From DASUCS01 sp041166385 (GTDB taxonomy: Bacteria > Actinomycetota > Acidimicrobiia > Acidimicrobiales > JACDCH01), in assembly GCA_041166385.1 (NCBI GenBank), contig JBEEFW010000106.1, positions 1 to 64,000 of the forward strand: a stretch of 64,000 bases of DNA, in the 5' to 3' direction. Positions 34,331-42,467 of the stretch are shown in pieces; the stretch's first letter is position 1, and each line of letters starts with the position of its first letter. The notes beneath the pieces are model-generated. The model did no database searches. It was not told the DNA's origin and saw nothing but the letters and a program-made list of their open reading frames with translations. Both the position numbers and the translations under genes were made by a program.

Positions 34331-35110
34331 TTAGTCAGGGCGGAGCCACATCGTCCATCTGGTGAGGGCGGTGTAGCCGAGACGTTCGTAGACCGGACGT
34401 CCCAGATCGCTGGCGATGAGGATCGCGGGCAGCGTCGGGTCGGCGGTCGTGGCCGCCCAGGTGACCGCGGCGCCGTACCCGCGACCGCGGAAGCCTTCCA
34501 ACGTCGCGATCATCTCCACGTTGTTGACTCCTCCGGCGACGTGCGCGGCGGCCGTCGCGACGGGCTGGCCGTCGACCAACCCGACCCACAGCCGCGTCGC
34601 GCCGCCGAGCACGCGCTCGTCACAGAACCCGCCCCATGTATACGGCTGCAGATCGGGCATCGGGTAGCCGTCGACCAACGTGCGCTCGAACACCTCGAGG
34701 CCCGGCCGGTCGACGACCTCGTGGATGTGCAAATCGCGCGGCACCAGAGGCATCTCCGCCGCGCCGGGCAAGCGCGCCATCAGCGGCGGATGGCCGATCA
34801 GTTGCCACCCGCTCGCGCCCAGGTCCGGCGTGGCGTACGGGCTGATCAGCGTGACCGGCACACCAGGAGGCACGACCGCCTCGATGCGCGCCAGCACTGC
34901 TTCCCAGTCGTGCGGATCGGCCAGCACGACCGCGCCGTTGACGAACATGCCCCGGTCGCCGAGCCACGCAACGGCCAGCCCGCCCTCGTTGACCCAGGGG
35001 CGGTCAACGGCCTTGGCGTGATGGAGCGCCCGGTCGGCGATGCTCCATGCGGCCCGATCAGTCAGCGTGTCGAAGTCCACGAACGATCGACGGTAGTTCC
35101 GTGCTGGCAT
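34331..35110 (-). CDS. GNAT family acetyltransferase-like protein
   Basis: A 259-residue protein with a C-terminal GNAT fold: VNNVEMIATLEGFRGRGYGAAVTWAA (about residues 190-215) holds the acetyl-CoA loop RGRGYG, and LGRPVYERLGYTALTRWTMWLRP is the usual last strand. The N-terminal 140 residues resemble a second, degenerate GNAT half without an acetyl-CoA loop (AVVLADPHDWEAVLARIEAVVPPG, LISPYATPDLGASGWQL). Substrate unknown. The start is divergent from the SRPBCC gene, with starts only about 27 nt apart. Confidence 0.82.
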   Translation of the reverse strand: MPARNYRRSFVDFDTLTDRAAWSIADRALHHAKAVDRPWVNEGGLAVAWLGDRGMFVNGAVVLADPHDWEAVLARIEAVVPPGVPVTLISPYATPDLGASGWQLIGHPPLMARLPGAAEMPLVPRDLHIHEVVDRPGLEVFERTLVDGYPMPDLQPYTWGGFCDERVLGGATRLWVGLVDGQPVATAAAHVAGGVNNVEMIATLEGFRGRGYGAAVTWAATTADPTLPAILIASDLGRPVYERLGYTALTRWTMWLRPD

Positions 35111-35136
35111 TGCCGTCTGGCGTAGTGTCCGCGACC

Positions 35137-35592
35137 GTGGGCGAAGCCAAGATCCACATCGCGGCGGGTGCTGACACCGTCTACGCGATGGTCTCCGACA
35201 TCACTCGCATGGGTGAGTGGAGCCCCGAGAACACCGGCGGCGAATGGCTGGACGGCGCCACCGGTCCGACCGTTGGCGCGCGGTTCAAGGGCAAGAACAA
35301 ACGCAAGGGCGGCTGGAGCACGAAATGCACCGTCACCGCCGCCGACCCAGGCCGCGAGTTCGCGTTCGACGTCGGCAAAGGCGAGACGAGGTGGCGCTAC
35401 CGCTTCGAGCCGGCTGGCGACGGCACGGATGTCGTCGAGTCCTTCGAGATCGTGAAGGAGCCGGGTGCCATCGCTCGCTACTTCACCAAAGTCGGTACGG
35501 GCCTTCCCTGGTCGGAACGTGAAGCCGACATGGTCAAGGGCATGCAAACCACGCTGGCGAACCTCAAGGCAACGGCCGAAGCCGCGAACTAG
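35137..35592 (+). CDS. SRPBCC (polyketide cyclase-like) family protein
   Basis: A 151-residue START/Bet-v-1-fold protein. Its opening KIHIAAGADTVYAMVSDITRMGEWSPE is the classic first strand-helix and substrate-pocket WSPE of actinobacterial SRPBCC proteins. Later strands include GGWSTKCTVTAADPGREFAFDV and WRYRFEPAGDGTDVVESFE. It probably binds a hydrophobic ligand; no enzymatic residues are identifiable. GTG 35137 was preferred to GTG 35101 because it matches the family N-terminus and avoids overlap with the divergent GNAT gene. The 3' end is 9 nt from the convergent pth stop. Confidence 0.82.
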   Translation: MGEAKIHIAAGADTVYAMVSDITRMGEWSPENTGGEWLDGATGPTVGARFKGKNKRKGGWSTKCTVTAADPGREFAFDVGKGETRWRYRFEPAGDGTDVVESFEIVKEPGAIARYFTKVGTGLPWSEREADMVKGMQTTLANLKATAEAAN

Positions 35593-35601
35593 CAACGACC
35601 C

Positions 35602-36204
35602 TCAGGGCTGATCGGGCTCGCCGGCCTCGTTCCGGTTGTACACGCCCATCGCCGTCTCGACACCGTCGCGCACGATCATCTCGACGGCGTCGGCGGCCTG
35701 CTCGATCGCGATGTCGAGCTCGGTGCGCTCAGTCTTGCCCGGACGTCGTAGGACATGGTTGGCGCCGTCCTCCCGACCGGGAGGCTTGCCGACACCGATG
35801 CGCACGCGGACGAAACCGTCCGTGTGCAGGTGCGCCTTGATGGAACGAAGGCCATTGTTTCCCGCGAGCCCACCGCCGACCTTCACCTTGAGCCGGCCGG
35901 GCGGCAGGTCGAGCTCGTCGTGCACGACGATGATGCGATCGACATCGTCGAGGAGGTCGAAGCGCCGGGCAAGCGTCGCGACCGCGATGCCGGAATCGTT
36001 GTAGTACGTCTGCGGCCACGCGAGCGCAACGCGCCGGCCGTTCATCGTGACCTCGCCAGTCAGCGCCCGAGCGCGATCGCGCTTGAGCCCGCCACCGTGC
36101 CGCTTCGCGAGCAGCGCGACGGTTTCGGCTCCGCAGTTGTGCCGGCTGCGCTCGTACTCCGCGCCCGGGTTGCCGAGGCCGACGACGAGATGTTCGGCCG
36201 GCAG
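35602..36204 (-). CDS. pth: Peptidyl-tRNA hydrolase, with a CTG start codon
   Basis: A 200-residue peptidyl-tRNA hydrolase that frees tRNA from dropped-off peptidyl-tRNA. Reading back from MNGRRVALAWPQTYYND, the frame continues through VVGLGNPGAEYERSRHNCGAE, which supplies the substrate Asn12 and catalytic His22, up to the TAG of rplY. There is no ATG, GTG or TTG upstream of the internal ATG at 36045, and starting there would delete the active site. CTG at 36202-36204 lies 6 nt after a GAGGAG ribosome-binding site inside the rplY end, so it is the start I choose. pth is in the same frame as rplY, separated by that TAG and one ACG codon. Confidence 0.9.
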   Translation of the reverse strand: MPAEHLVVGLGNPGAEYERSRHNCGAETVALLAKRHGGGLKRDRARALTGEVTMNGRRVALAWPQTYYNDSGIAVATLARRFDLLDDVDRIIVVHDELDLPPGRLKVKVGGGLAGNNGLRSIKAHLHTDGFVRVRIGVGKPPGREDGANHVLRRPGKTERTELDIAIEQAADAVEMIVRDGVETAMGVYNRNEAGEPDQP

Positions 36205-36207
36205 CGT

Positions 36208-36885
36208 CTACTCCTCGCCGCCGCCCTCGGACGGCGCCTCTGGCGCGTCACCGCTCGGCCCGGCCTCGCCCTCGGCCGCTTCACCTTCGGCCAGCTCGCC
36301 TTCGACGGGCTCGGGCAGCTCCTCGACCTGAGGCGCCGAACCGATGACGACAGGCTCTTCGGGGTCGACCTCGGTCTCGACGCCGTCCGGCAGCGTGAGG
36401 TCGCCGACGCGCACGGCATCGCCGATCGTGAGCTCACTGATGTCTGCGGTGAGCTCGTTGGGGATCGCTCCGGGCTTCGCGCTGATCGTGAGGTGGAAGA
36501 GCGCCTGGTCGACCGTGCCGCCTTCGCGCGTCACCTGCTCGGCCTCGCCGACGAGCACGATCGGGACTTCGACCTCGATCGCCACGTCGCGGCTGACGCG
36601 CAGGAAGTCGATGTGCAGGACGCTGCGCTTGATCGGGTGGCGCTGCAGCTCCTTGACGATCGTCAGCTCGCTCGCATGACCGTCGATCTCGAGGTTGATG
36701 AGGGCGTTCATGCCGGCATCGGTCGTGAGCGCATGGCGCAGCTCACGCCACTCGACGCTCACGGTGACAGCGTCGCCGCCGAGCCCGTAGACGGTGGCGG
36801 GAACCTTGCCCTCGCCTCGCAAACGATTGCTCGGACGTGAGCCGGTGGGACGGCCGGTATGGGCCGGAAGAGTGATCTCAGCCAT
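36208..36885 (-). CDS. rplY: 50S ribosomal protein L25 / Ctc (bL25)
   Basis: A 225-residue long-form bL25 that binds 5S rRNA. The N-terminal L25 domain covers about residues 1-95 (GSRPSNRLRGEGKVPATVYGLGG, KELQRHPIKRSVLHIDFLRV). The Ctc beta domain follows to about 190 (VEVPIVLVGEAEQVTREGG, LTISAKPGAIPNELTADIS). An acidic Glu/Ala/Pro tail ends in GGGEE. It is co-transcribed with pth, which begins directly after its TAG; the last two Glu codons double as the pth ribosome-binding site. Confidence 0.94.
   Translation of the reverse strand: MAEITLPAHTGRPTGSRPSNRLRGEGKVPATVYGLGGDAVTVSVEWRELRHALTTDAGMNALINLEIDGHASELTIVKELQRHPIKRSVLHIDFLRVSRDVAIEVEVPIVLVGEAEQVTREGGTVDQALFHLTISAKPGAIPNELTADISELTIGDAVRVGDLTLPDGVETEVDPEEPVVIGSAPQVEELPEPVEGELAEGEAAEGEAGPSGDAPEAPSEGGGEE
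36211..36216 (-). promoter_or_regulatory. Ribosome-binding site that decides the pth start
   Basis: GAGGAG on the minus strand, the last two codons of rplY, lies 6 nt before the CTG at 36202-36204. The spacing is ideal for initiation and is the main support for a CTG start of pth. Confidence 0.6.
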
Positions 36886-36936
36886 CGGAAGCTCCTACTT
36901 CAGAGATCGCGCCGGAGCGCTATTTGGGAAAGAGGC

Positions 36937-38364
36937 ATGCTAGGGGCCGTGGATGCCTTCACACCAGCCATCGAGCTAGCCGCAGCGATCAAGGCGAAGG
37001 AGGTCAGCCCCGTCGAGGTGGCCGACCTCTACCTCGAGCGCATCGAGCGCCTCGAACCGACGCTCAACGCCTTCGCGCACCGCGCGGACGACGACGTGCG
37101 CGGCGCGGCGAAGCGAGCGGCCGACGCGGTCGTCACGACGCCGACGGACGAGCTCCCCGCGTTCCACGGGGTGCCCTTGCCGATCAAGAACCTGAACCCG
37201 GTCGCAGGGTGGCCGTGCACGTACGGTTCTCGCGGCGCGAGCCGGGCCCCGCGAACCGAGTCCGATCCGATCGTCGATCGATTCGTCGAGGCTGGCTTCG
37301 TGCTGCTCGGCGTCACCAACTCCCCCGAGTTCGGAACGATCTCCTACACGGAGAGCGACGCCCACGGCATCACGCGCAATCCCTGGAACCCGGAACACAC
37401 GCCGGGCGGTTCCAGCGGCGGATCCGCGGCGGCGGTGGCCGCGGGCATGGCGCCCATTGCTCACGCCAACGACGGCGGCGGATCGATTCGCATCCCGGCG
37501 TCGTGCTGTGGACTCGTCGGCCTGAAGCCCGGCCGCGGACGCGTTCCCAACGAGTTCATCGAGCTCGAAGGCTTCGTCTCCGACGGGGTCGTGTCCCGCA
37601 CCGTCGCCGACACCGCCGCGTTGCTCGACATCCTGGGTGTCGTCGATCCGCTCGTGTTCTTCTCCGCGCCGCAGCCTCCGCAGCCGTACGCGACGCTCGC
37701 CGGGTCGACACCAGCCCGCCTGCGCATCGGCTTCACCACAGAAGCGCCACTCGGGATGCCGGTCGATCCCGACTGCGTGGCCGCAGTGCGCGCCGCGGTC
37801 GCGGCGCTGGAGTCGCTCGGGCACGACATCGTCGAGGTGGCTCTCGACATGCCGGATGCCGAGGAGTTCGTGGCGAGCTTCATCGTCGTGTGGAACACCG
37901 GCTCGGCGTGGTCGCCGATCGAGGACTGGAGCGCCATCGAACCGCTCAACGCCGCACTGCGCGAGGAGGCTCGGAAGATCGACTCGCTCGCGTTCGTCGA
38001 GTCGGTCCGGTCGACGCAGCGCCTCGCCCGCCCGATCATTGCGCCGTTCGGCCGCGATTTCGACGTCCTCGTGACGCCGACGATGGCCGTGCAGCCGCCC
38101 AAGGTCGGCTCGTGGCGGGAGGGGATGGAGGTCGATCCACAGATGGGTCTGCTGAACTGCTACCCAATGGGCATCTTCACGTCGATCTTCAACGTCACCG
38201 GGCTGCCCGCCCTGTCCTTGCCGTTGCATCAGTCGGCCGCCGGTCTCCCGGTCGGGGTGCAGCTCGTCTCCCCGCCCTGGCGGGAAGATCTGCTGCTGCA
38301 ACTGGGCACGCAGCTAGAGAATGCGCTGCCTTGGAAGGATCGACGCCCGGCTTTGGCCAACTGA
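36937..38364 (+). CDS. Amidase, amidase-signature family
   Basis: A 475-residue amidase-signature enzyme. The Ser-cisSer-Lys triad is visible: Lys in GVPLPIKNLNPVAG near residue 83, the Gly/Ser-rich signature TPGGSSGGSAAAVAAG near 155-170 with cis-Ser, and the nucleophile in DGGGSIRIPASCCGLVGLKP near 180. It hydrolyses a carboxylic amide; it is not GatA, since gatB/gatC are absent and the C-terminal region is amidase-like. ATG 36937 was chosen for its agreement with the family N-terminus. It is divergent from rplY with 51 nt between starts and followed after 5 nt by the cupredoxin-like gene. Confidence 0.9.
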   Translation: MLGAVDAFTPAIELAAAIKAKEVSPVEVADLYLERIERLEPTLNAFAHRADDDVRGAAKRAADAVVTTPTDELPAFHGVPLPIKNLNPVAGWPCTYGSRGASRAPRTESDPIVDRFVEAGFVLLGVTNSPEFGTISYTESDAHGITRNPWNPEHTPGGSSGGSAAAVAAGMAPIAHANDGGGSIRIPASCCGLVGLKPGRGRVPNEFIELEGFVSDGVVSRTVADTAALLDILGVVDPLVFFSAPQPPQPYATLAGSTPARLRIGFTTEAPLGMPVDPDCVAAVRAAVAALESLGHDIVEVALDMPDAEEFVASFIVVWNTGSAWSPIEDWSAIEPLNAALREEARKIDSLAFVESVRSTQRLARPIIAPFGRDFDVLVTPTMAVQPPKVGSWREGMEVDPQMGLLNCYPMGIFTSIFNVTGLPALSLPLHQSAAGLPVGVQLVSPPWREDLLLQLGTQLENALPWKDRRPALAN

Positions 38365-38369
38365 CCTGC

Positions 38370-38990
38370 GTGCGTAAGTCGTGCGCCGCCGTCGTGGCGG
38401 TTACCTGCCTCCTCGTGTTCCTGGCCGCGCCCGCGCACGCGGCCACCGCCGAGATGCACATCGTCGACGGCGCGCCGAACCCAGCACAGCTGACGATCGA
38501 CGACGGCGACACCGTCATGTTCTTCAACGATGACGACGCGGAGCACACGATCTTCGCTGCGGGCACGGCGCAGGCGGTGATCCCACCGCACGACCGCGTG
38601 TTGTTCGGCCCGTTCGGGCCCGGAGGCGCGAAATTCGACTACCAGGTCGATCAGGGCGGTGCGGCGGGAGCCATCATCGTGCGCGGTCCGGCGACCACGC
38701 CGCCCCCGACGGCGACCACCGCGCCGGTGCGCACGACCACCACCTCCACGACGATTCGCGCGACAACCACGACGTCGACCACTGCGACGACAGCGACGAC
38801 GACGTCGACGACCACGACAACATCGACGACGGTGGCCATCGATTCGAGCACGTCTGGTGCGGTCGACCCGAAGGCCGACAAGAAGGACTCGTCGAACCTG
38901 TTGGCCGTGCTCGGCTTCGCACTGCTCGCGGCCGGCGTCGGTGGCCTGGCGATCGCGATGGAGCGCTCGCGCCGGCGGCGTCGGCGCTGA
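38370..38990 (+). CDS. Secreted, membrane-anchored cupredoxin-like protein
   Basis: A 206-residue exported protein. Signal peptide: VRKSCAAVVAVTCLLVFLAAPAHA. Residues 25-108 form a small beta domain like plastocyanin/amicyanin (MHIVDGAPNPAQLTIDDGDTVMFFNDDDAEHTIF), but only one candidate copper His is in the usual AEHT position; the Cys and second His loop of a type I site are missing. A Thr-rich linker (about 110-160) leads to a C-terminal transmembrane helix and a run of arginines, a sortase-like layout without LPXTG. Its stop TGA abuts the stop of the convergent gene, sharing the palindrome TGATCA. Confidence 0.75.
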   Translation: MRKSCAAVVAVTCLLVFLAAPAHAATAEMHIVDGAPNPAQLTIDDGDTVMFFNDDDAEHTIFAAGTAQAVIPPHDRVLFGPFGPGGAKFDYQVDQGGAAGAIIVRGPATTPPPTATTAPVRTTTTSTTIRATTTTSTTATTATTTSTTTTTSTTVAIDSSTSGAVDPKADKKDSSNLLAVLGFALLAAGVGGLAIAMERSRRRRRR

Positions 38991-39425
38991 TCAGGAGCTG
39001 GCGAGAGCGTCCCACTCGCGCTTGGACAGCCAGACCGTTTCGGGGCCGACCTGAACCTGCACGTACCCGCCGCGCTCGTGCGGTGCATCCAGCACGTCGT
39101 GCGGGAGCAGGCCCATCACGTGGGTCGGCTTGCCTGTCCACATGCTGCGGCGCAACAACGCCACGCCTCGATCGGAGATGGCGACCGCTCGCGGCGGGTT
39201 GAAGGCCCAGTACACGAGCAGTCCCACCAGGATCCCCGGACCTGCGAGGCTGCCGACCAGCAATGACAGCACCACGGTGATGGCGACCGCCGCAACGATG
39301 ATCAGCAGAATCGTGTTCGTCGGGTACGGGCCGGCGACTGCGTTCGCGTAGCGGCGGACGATCGTGCCGGGTTCGAGCAACCTCTGCGCATCGGCCGACC
39401 GCTTGTTGCGTGTACTCACGGACAT
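38991..39425 (-). CDS. Membrane protein of unknown function
   Basis: A 144-residue protein with two adjacent hydrophobic helices at about residues 40-85 (TILLIIVAAVAITVVLSLLVGSL and LVGLLVYWAF) between a basic N-terminus (STRNKRSADAQRLLEPG) and a cytoplasmic domain of about 65 residues resembling a PH-like or bPH fold (AVAISDRGVALLRRS, YVQVQVGPETVWLSKREWDAL). Function unknown. ATG 39425 was preferred; an ATG at 39440 would overlap the prs stop by 4 nt and is an alternative. It follows prs directly. Confidence 0.72.
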   Translation of the reverse strand: MSVSTRNKRSADAQRLLEPGTIVRRYANAVAGPYPTNTILLIIVAAVAITVVLSLLVGSLAGPGILVGLLVYWAFNPPRAVAISDRGVALLRRSMWTGKPTHVMGLLPHDVLDAPHERGGYVQVQVGPETVWLSKREWDALASS

Positions 39426-39436
39426 GGCCATCAGCG

Positions 39437-40408
39437 TCAAGCCAGGTTCTCTCCGCCGAACAACTCACTGACGGACTTGTCTTCGAAGATCGCGTCGATC
39501 GCGTCACCGATGATGTTCGCGACGGACAGCACCTCGATCTTGTCGAGCTGCTTGTCGTCCGTGATCGGGACCGTGTCGGTGACGACGACCCGCGAGATCA
39601 CCGAGTTCTTGAGCCGATCCACGGCGGGGTCAGCGAGGATCGCATGGGTGGCCATCGCCCACACCTCGGTGGCGCCGTGATCCGTGAGGATGTCGGCGGC
39701 CGCCACGATCGTGCCGGCGGTGTCGATGCGGTCGTCGATGATCACGCAACGGCGGCCGTCGACGTCGCCGATCACCCCACGAGCCTCGACCTCATCGGAG
39801 CTGCCCTTGATGTGGCGCTTGTGCACGAACGCCAAGTCGGCCCCGATGTGCTGGCTATAGCGCTCGGCGACCTTCACCCGGCCGGCGTCGGGCGACACAA
39901 CCACGACGTCGTCGTCACACTCCCGCTGGAGGTAGTCGAGCAGCACCGGCATCGCGGTGAGGTGGTCGACCGGCTGGTCGAAGAAGCCCTGGATCTGACC
40001 GGAGTGCAGGTCGATGCTCACCATACGGTCGGCGCCGGCCACCGTGAGCATGTCCGCGACCAGCTTGGCCGAGATCGGGACACGATTCTCCGCCTTGCGG
40101 TCCTGCCGGGCGTAGCCGTACAGCGGGCACACCGCGGTGATGCGCTTGGCCGAGGCCCGCTTGGCGGCATCGATCATGATCAGCTGCTCCATGATCGAGT
40201 CGTTCACCGAGCCGCAGTGGGTCTGGATGATGAACACGTCGGCCCCGCGGATGTTCTCGCCGAGCTGGCAATGCGTCTCGCCGTTCGGGAAGTTGCGGAC
40301 GTTGGCTTCACCGAGCGGCACACCGAGCCGCTTCGCGATGTCCTCCGCCAACTTGGGGTGCGAGCGACCGGCATAAAGCCGCAATGTCTTCTTGGTGACC
40401 AACTCCAT
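39437..40408 (-). CDS. prs: Ribose-phosphate pyrophosphokinase
   Basis: A 323-residue PRPP synthetase (EC 2.7.6.1), making phosphoribosyl pyrophosphate from ribose 5-phosphate and ATP for nucleotide, His and Trp synthesis. The ATP-flexible loop CPLYGYARQDRKAENRVPI is near residues 93-111, the divalent-cation site MVSIDLHSGQIQGFFD near 128-143, and the PRPP-binding signature CVIIDDRIDTAGTI near 218-231. It lies 20 nt downstream of glmU, the usual actinobacterial glmU-prs order, and is followed by a small membrane protein gene. Confidence 0.97.
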   Translation of the reverse strand: MELVTKKTLRLYAGRSHPKLAEDIAKRLGVPLGEANVRNFPNGETHCQLGENIRGADVFIIQTHCGSVNDSIMEQLIMIDAAKRASAKRITAVCPLYGYARQDRKAENRVPISAKLVADMLTVAGADRMVSIDLHSGQIQGFFDQPVDHLTAMPVLLDYLQRECDDDVVVVSPDAGRVKVAERYSQHIGADLAFVHKRHIKGSSDEVEARGVIGDVDGRRCVIIDDRIDTAGTIVAAADILTDHGATEVWAMATHAILADPAVDRLKNSVISRVVVTDTVPITDDKQLDKIEVLSVANIIGDAIDAIFEDKSVSELFGGENLA

Positions 40409-40428
40409 CGCTCGCTGCGCCCCTCGTC

Positions 40429-41529
40429 CTAGGTTCCGGAGTCCTCCGCAGTCGCAGTGTAGAACGACCCCGTTCGCGCTCCCGGCGCAATGTGCGCGCC
40501 GGGTTCGAGCACCGCATACGGGCCGACCACGGCGCCGGCGCCCACGTCGGCGTGCCGGCCGACCGTGCGCTCGACGACGGCACCGTCACCGACCGTGCAG
40601 TCGACGAGCCGGGTGTCGGGGCCGAGCTCGGCGCCCTCGCCGACGATCGTTTCGCCCTGGAGCAACGTGCCCGGGAAGATCGTGACATCCGGCGCGAGCC
40701 GCACAGTCGAGTCGATGTAGGTGCGCTCGGGGTCGACCATCGTGACGCCGAACCCGAGCCACGCATCGTTGATCCGGCGACGGAGCTCGGCCTCCGCGGC
40801 GGCAAGCTGGCGGCGGTCGTTGATGCCGTGCGGCTCGACGTCGTCGGGAGCGACGATCGGCACGATCGAGTAGCCCGCGTCGTGCAGCACCTCCACCACG
40901 TCGGTCAGGTAGTACTCACCCTGGTCGTTGTCGGGAGTGACTCGGCGTAGCGCGGGCGCGAGCACGCTGCGACGGAAGCAGTAGATCGACGTGTTCCACT
41001 CGGTGAGCGCACGCTCTTCATCGGTGGCGTCGCGCTCCTCGACGATGCGCACCACGCGGTCGTCCTTGCCGCGCACGACCCGCCCGTAGCCACTGGCGTC
41101 GTCGGAGATTGCCGTCAGGATCGTGCAGGCTGCCTCGGTGAGGCGGTGCTCGCGGACGAGCGACGCGATCGTCGACGCGCGAAGCAGTGGGGTGTCGCCG
41201 GGCAGCACGAGCACGTCGCCGTCGTCATCGTCGTCCGGGAACGCGGTGAGCCCGACGCTGGTGGCGTCGCCCGTGCCTCGTTGGAGGTGCTGCTCGACGA
41301 AGTCGAGTTCGAGGTCGCCCGCCTCTTCCTGCAGCTTCTTGGTGACGCGCTCGGCGCCGTGGCCGACGACCACCACCGCCCTCGAGACCTCGCAATCAGC
41401 CAGCGCGTCGAGCACGTACAAGACCATGGCCCGGCCGCAGAGCATGTGGAGGGGCTTGGGGCGGGTCGAGCGCATGCGGGTGCCCTCTCCGGCGGCCAGC
41501 ACGACGGCGCTCAGGGGACGTTCGGGCAT
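40429..41529 (-). CDS. glmU: GlmU uridylyltransferase, lacking the acetyltransferase half
   Basis: A 366-residue protein instead of the usual 450-490. Residues 1-230 are the complete pyrophosphorylase domain for UDP-GlcNAc synthesis (VVLAAGEGTRMRSTRPKPLHML, QRGTGDATSVGL, EWNTSIYCFRRS). The left-handed beta-helix starts near 250 (VDPERTYIDSTVRLAPDV) but stops at AHIAPGARTGSFYTATAEDSGT. The part that would hold the acetyl-CoA site and catalytic His of GlcN-1-P acetyltransferase is missing, and the other frames show no remnant before prs. It should therefore be a single-function uridylyltransferase, needing a separate acetyltransferase. Confidence 0.92.
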   Translation of the reverse strand: MPERPLSAVVLAAGEGTRMRSTRPKPLHMLCGRAMVLYVLDALADCEVSRAVVVVGHGAERVTKKLQEEAGDLELDFVEQHLQRGTGDATSVGLTAFPDDDDDGDVLVLPGDTPLLRASTIASLVREHRLTEAACTILTAISDDASGYGRVVRGKDDRVVRIVEERDATDEERALTEWNTSIYCFRRSVLAPALRRVTPDNDQGEYYLTDVVEVLHDAGYSIVPIVAPDDVEPHGINDRRQLAAAEAELRRRINDAWLGFGVTMVDPERTYIDSTVRLAPDVTIFPGTLLQGETIVGEGAELGPDTRLVDCTVGDGAVVERTVGRHADVGAGAVVGPYAVLEPGAHIAPGARTGSFYTATAEDSGT

Positions 41530-41639
41530 GGCCTTTGTTCTACCGCCGTGGGCGCGGACTATCCATCACACAACCGTGAACAGCTGACGTGAAATTGCGC
41601 TCCTCGACCCCGCATGCGGTGGTCAGGCAGCGCCAGAAG

Positions 41640-41712
41640 CTCGGGGGGAAGGAATCGAACCTTCAACCTTCGGCACCAAAAACCGCTGTTCTGCCAATTG
41701 AACTACCCCCGA
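41640..41712 (-). tRNA. tRNA-Gln(UUG)
   Basis: A 73-nt cloverleaf on the minus strand: acceptor TCGGGGG/CCCCCGA with U1-A72 and discriminator G73, both glutamine identity features; D arm GTTC...GAAC with GG in the loop; anticodon loop TTTTGGT giving UUG; T arm GAAGG-TTCGATT-CCTTC. The outer anticodon pair is a G-A mismatch and one inner pair is U-G. CCA is not encoded. Confidence 0.93.
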
Positions 41713-41744
41713 CTGGCCCCGTCAGCGTACGCGAACCCGCTTCG

Positions 41745-42467
41745 CTAGCCGTCGCCGACTTCGAGGATGTCCTCGAGCTTGCGGTCGCGAGGCGCGGGGC
41801 ACGTGATGTGGGTGATCTCGCCGTCGCGCAGGTGCACGATGCGCTGCGCGCGACTTGCGAGGCGCATGTCGTGCGTGACCAACACGATCGTGCGGCCGGC
41901 GTTGTGACTCGCCTCGAGCAGATCGATGATCGCTTCTCCGGCCGTGCTGTCGAGGTTGCCCGTCGGCTCATCGGCCAGCAGGATCGGCGGATCCATCACC
42001 AACGCACGCGCGAACGCGACGCGCTGCTGCTCGCCGCCTGACAACTGGCCGGGCAGTCGATCCTTCCTCGGCAACAGGCCGACAAGATCGAGCAGTCGCT
42101 CGACCTCGTCGCGATACTCCGCCGGCCGCTTGCGCAAGAGCACCGCGGGCAACCCGACGTTCTCGGCCGCGGTGATGCCGGGGACGAGATTGAAGTTCTG
42201 GAACACGAAGCCGATAGTCAGGCCACGGATGTGAGCCAACTCCTTGCGGCTGCAGCTCGCCAACGACCGGCCCGACAGCAGCACCTCACCGGCGGTCGGT
42301 TGATCCAGCGCGCCCATGAGGTTCAGGACCGTCGACTTCCCGGATCCGGAAGGACCGATCACCGCGATGAACTCACCGCGATCGATCGTGAGTGAGATGC
42401 CTCGGACTGCGTCGACTCGAGCTTCGTCTTCTTCGTAGGAACGGTGCACGTCCCTGAGCTCGATCAC
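41745..42467 (-). CDS. ABC transporter ATP-binding protein, LolD/MacB type
   Basis: A 240-residue ATPase. Walker A is GPSGSGKSTVLNLMG (near 38-52), the Q-loop VFQNFNLVPGITAAENV, the signature LSGGEQQRVAFARALV near 143, Walker B ILLADEPTGNLDS, and the switch His in VTHDMRL. This belongs to the mechanotransmission type that works with FtsX-like permeases. The GTG overlaps the PadR stop (GTGA), so it is co-regulated with PadR. Its own operon has no permease; the permease at 43785-46310, divergently transcribed, may serve both ATPases. Confidence 0.93.
   Translation of the reverse strand: MIELRDVHRSYEEDEARVDAVRGISLTIDRGEFIAVIGPSGSGKSTVLNLMGALDQPTAGEVLLSGRSLASCSRKELAHIRGLTIGFVFQNFNLVPGITAAENVGLPAVLLRKRPAEYRDEVERLLDLVGLLPRKDRLPGQLSGGEQQRVAFARALVMDPPILLADEPTGNLDSTAGEAIIDLLEASHNAGRTIVLVTHDMRLASRAQRIVHLRDGEITHITCPAPRDRKLEDILEVGDG

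Noticed and set aside
36205..36210. TAG recoding (stop read as amino acid) to fuse rplY and pth
   Set aside because: TAG ends many other genes here (for example at 20230, 46310, 48149 and 61860) and a good ribosome-binding site precedes CTG, so a new start is simpler. Readthrough is kept only as a minor alternative.
38740..38840. Short tandem repeats resembling a repeat array (also at 13007-13070 and 51129-51300)
   Set aside because: They are ACN codon runs encoding Thr-rich linkers of exported proteins; there are no regular spacers, so not CRISPR.
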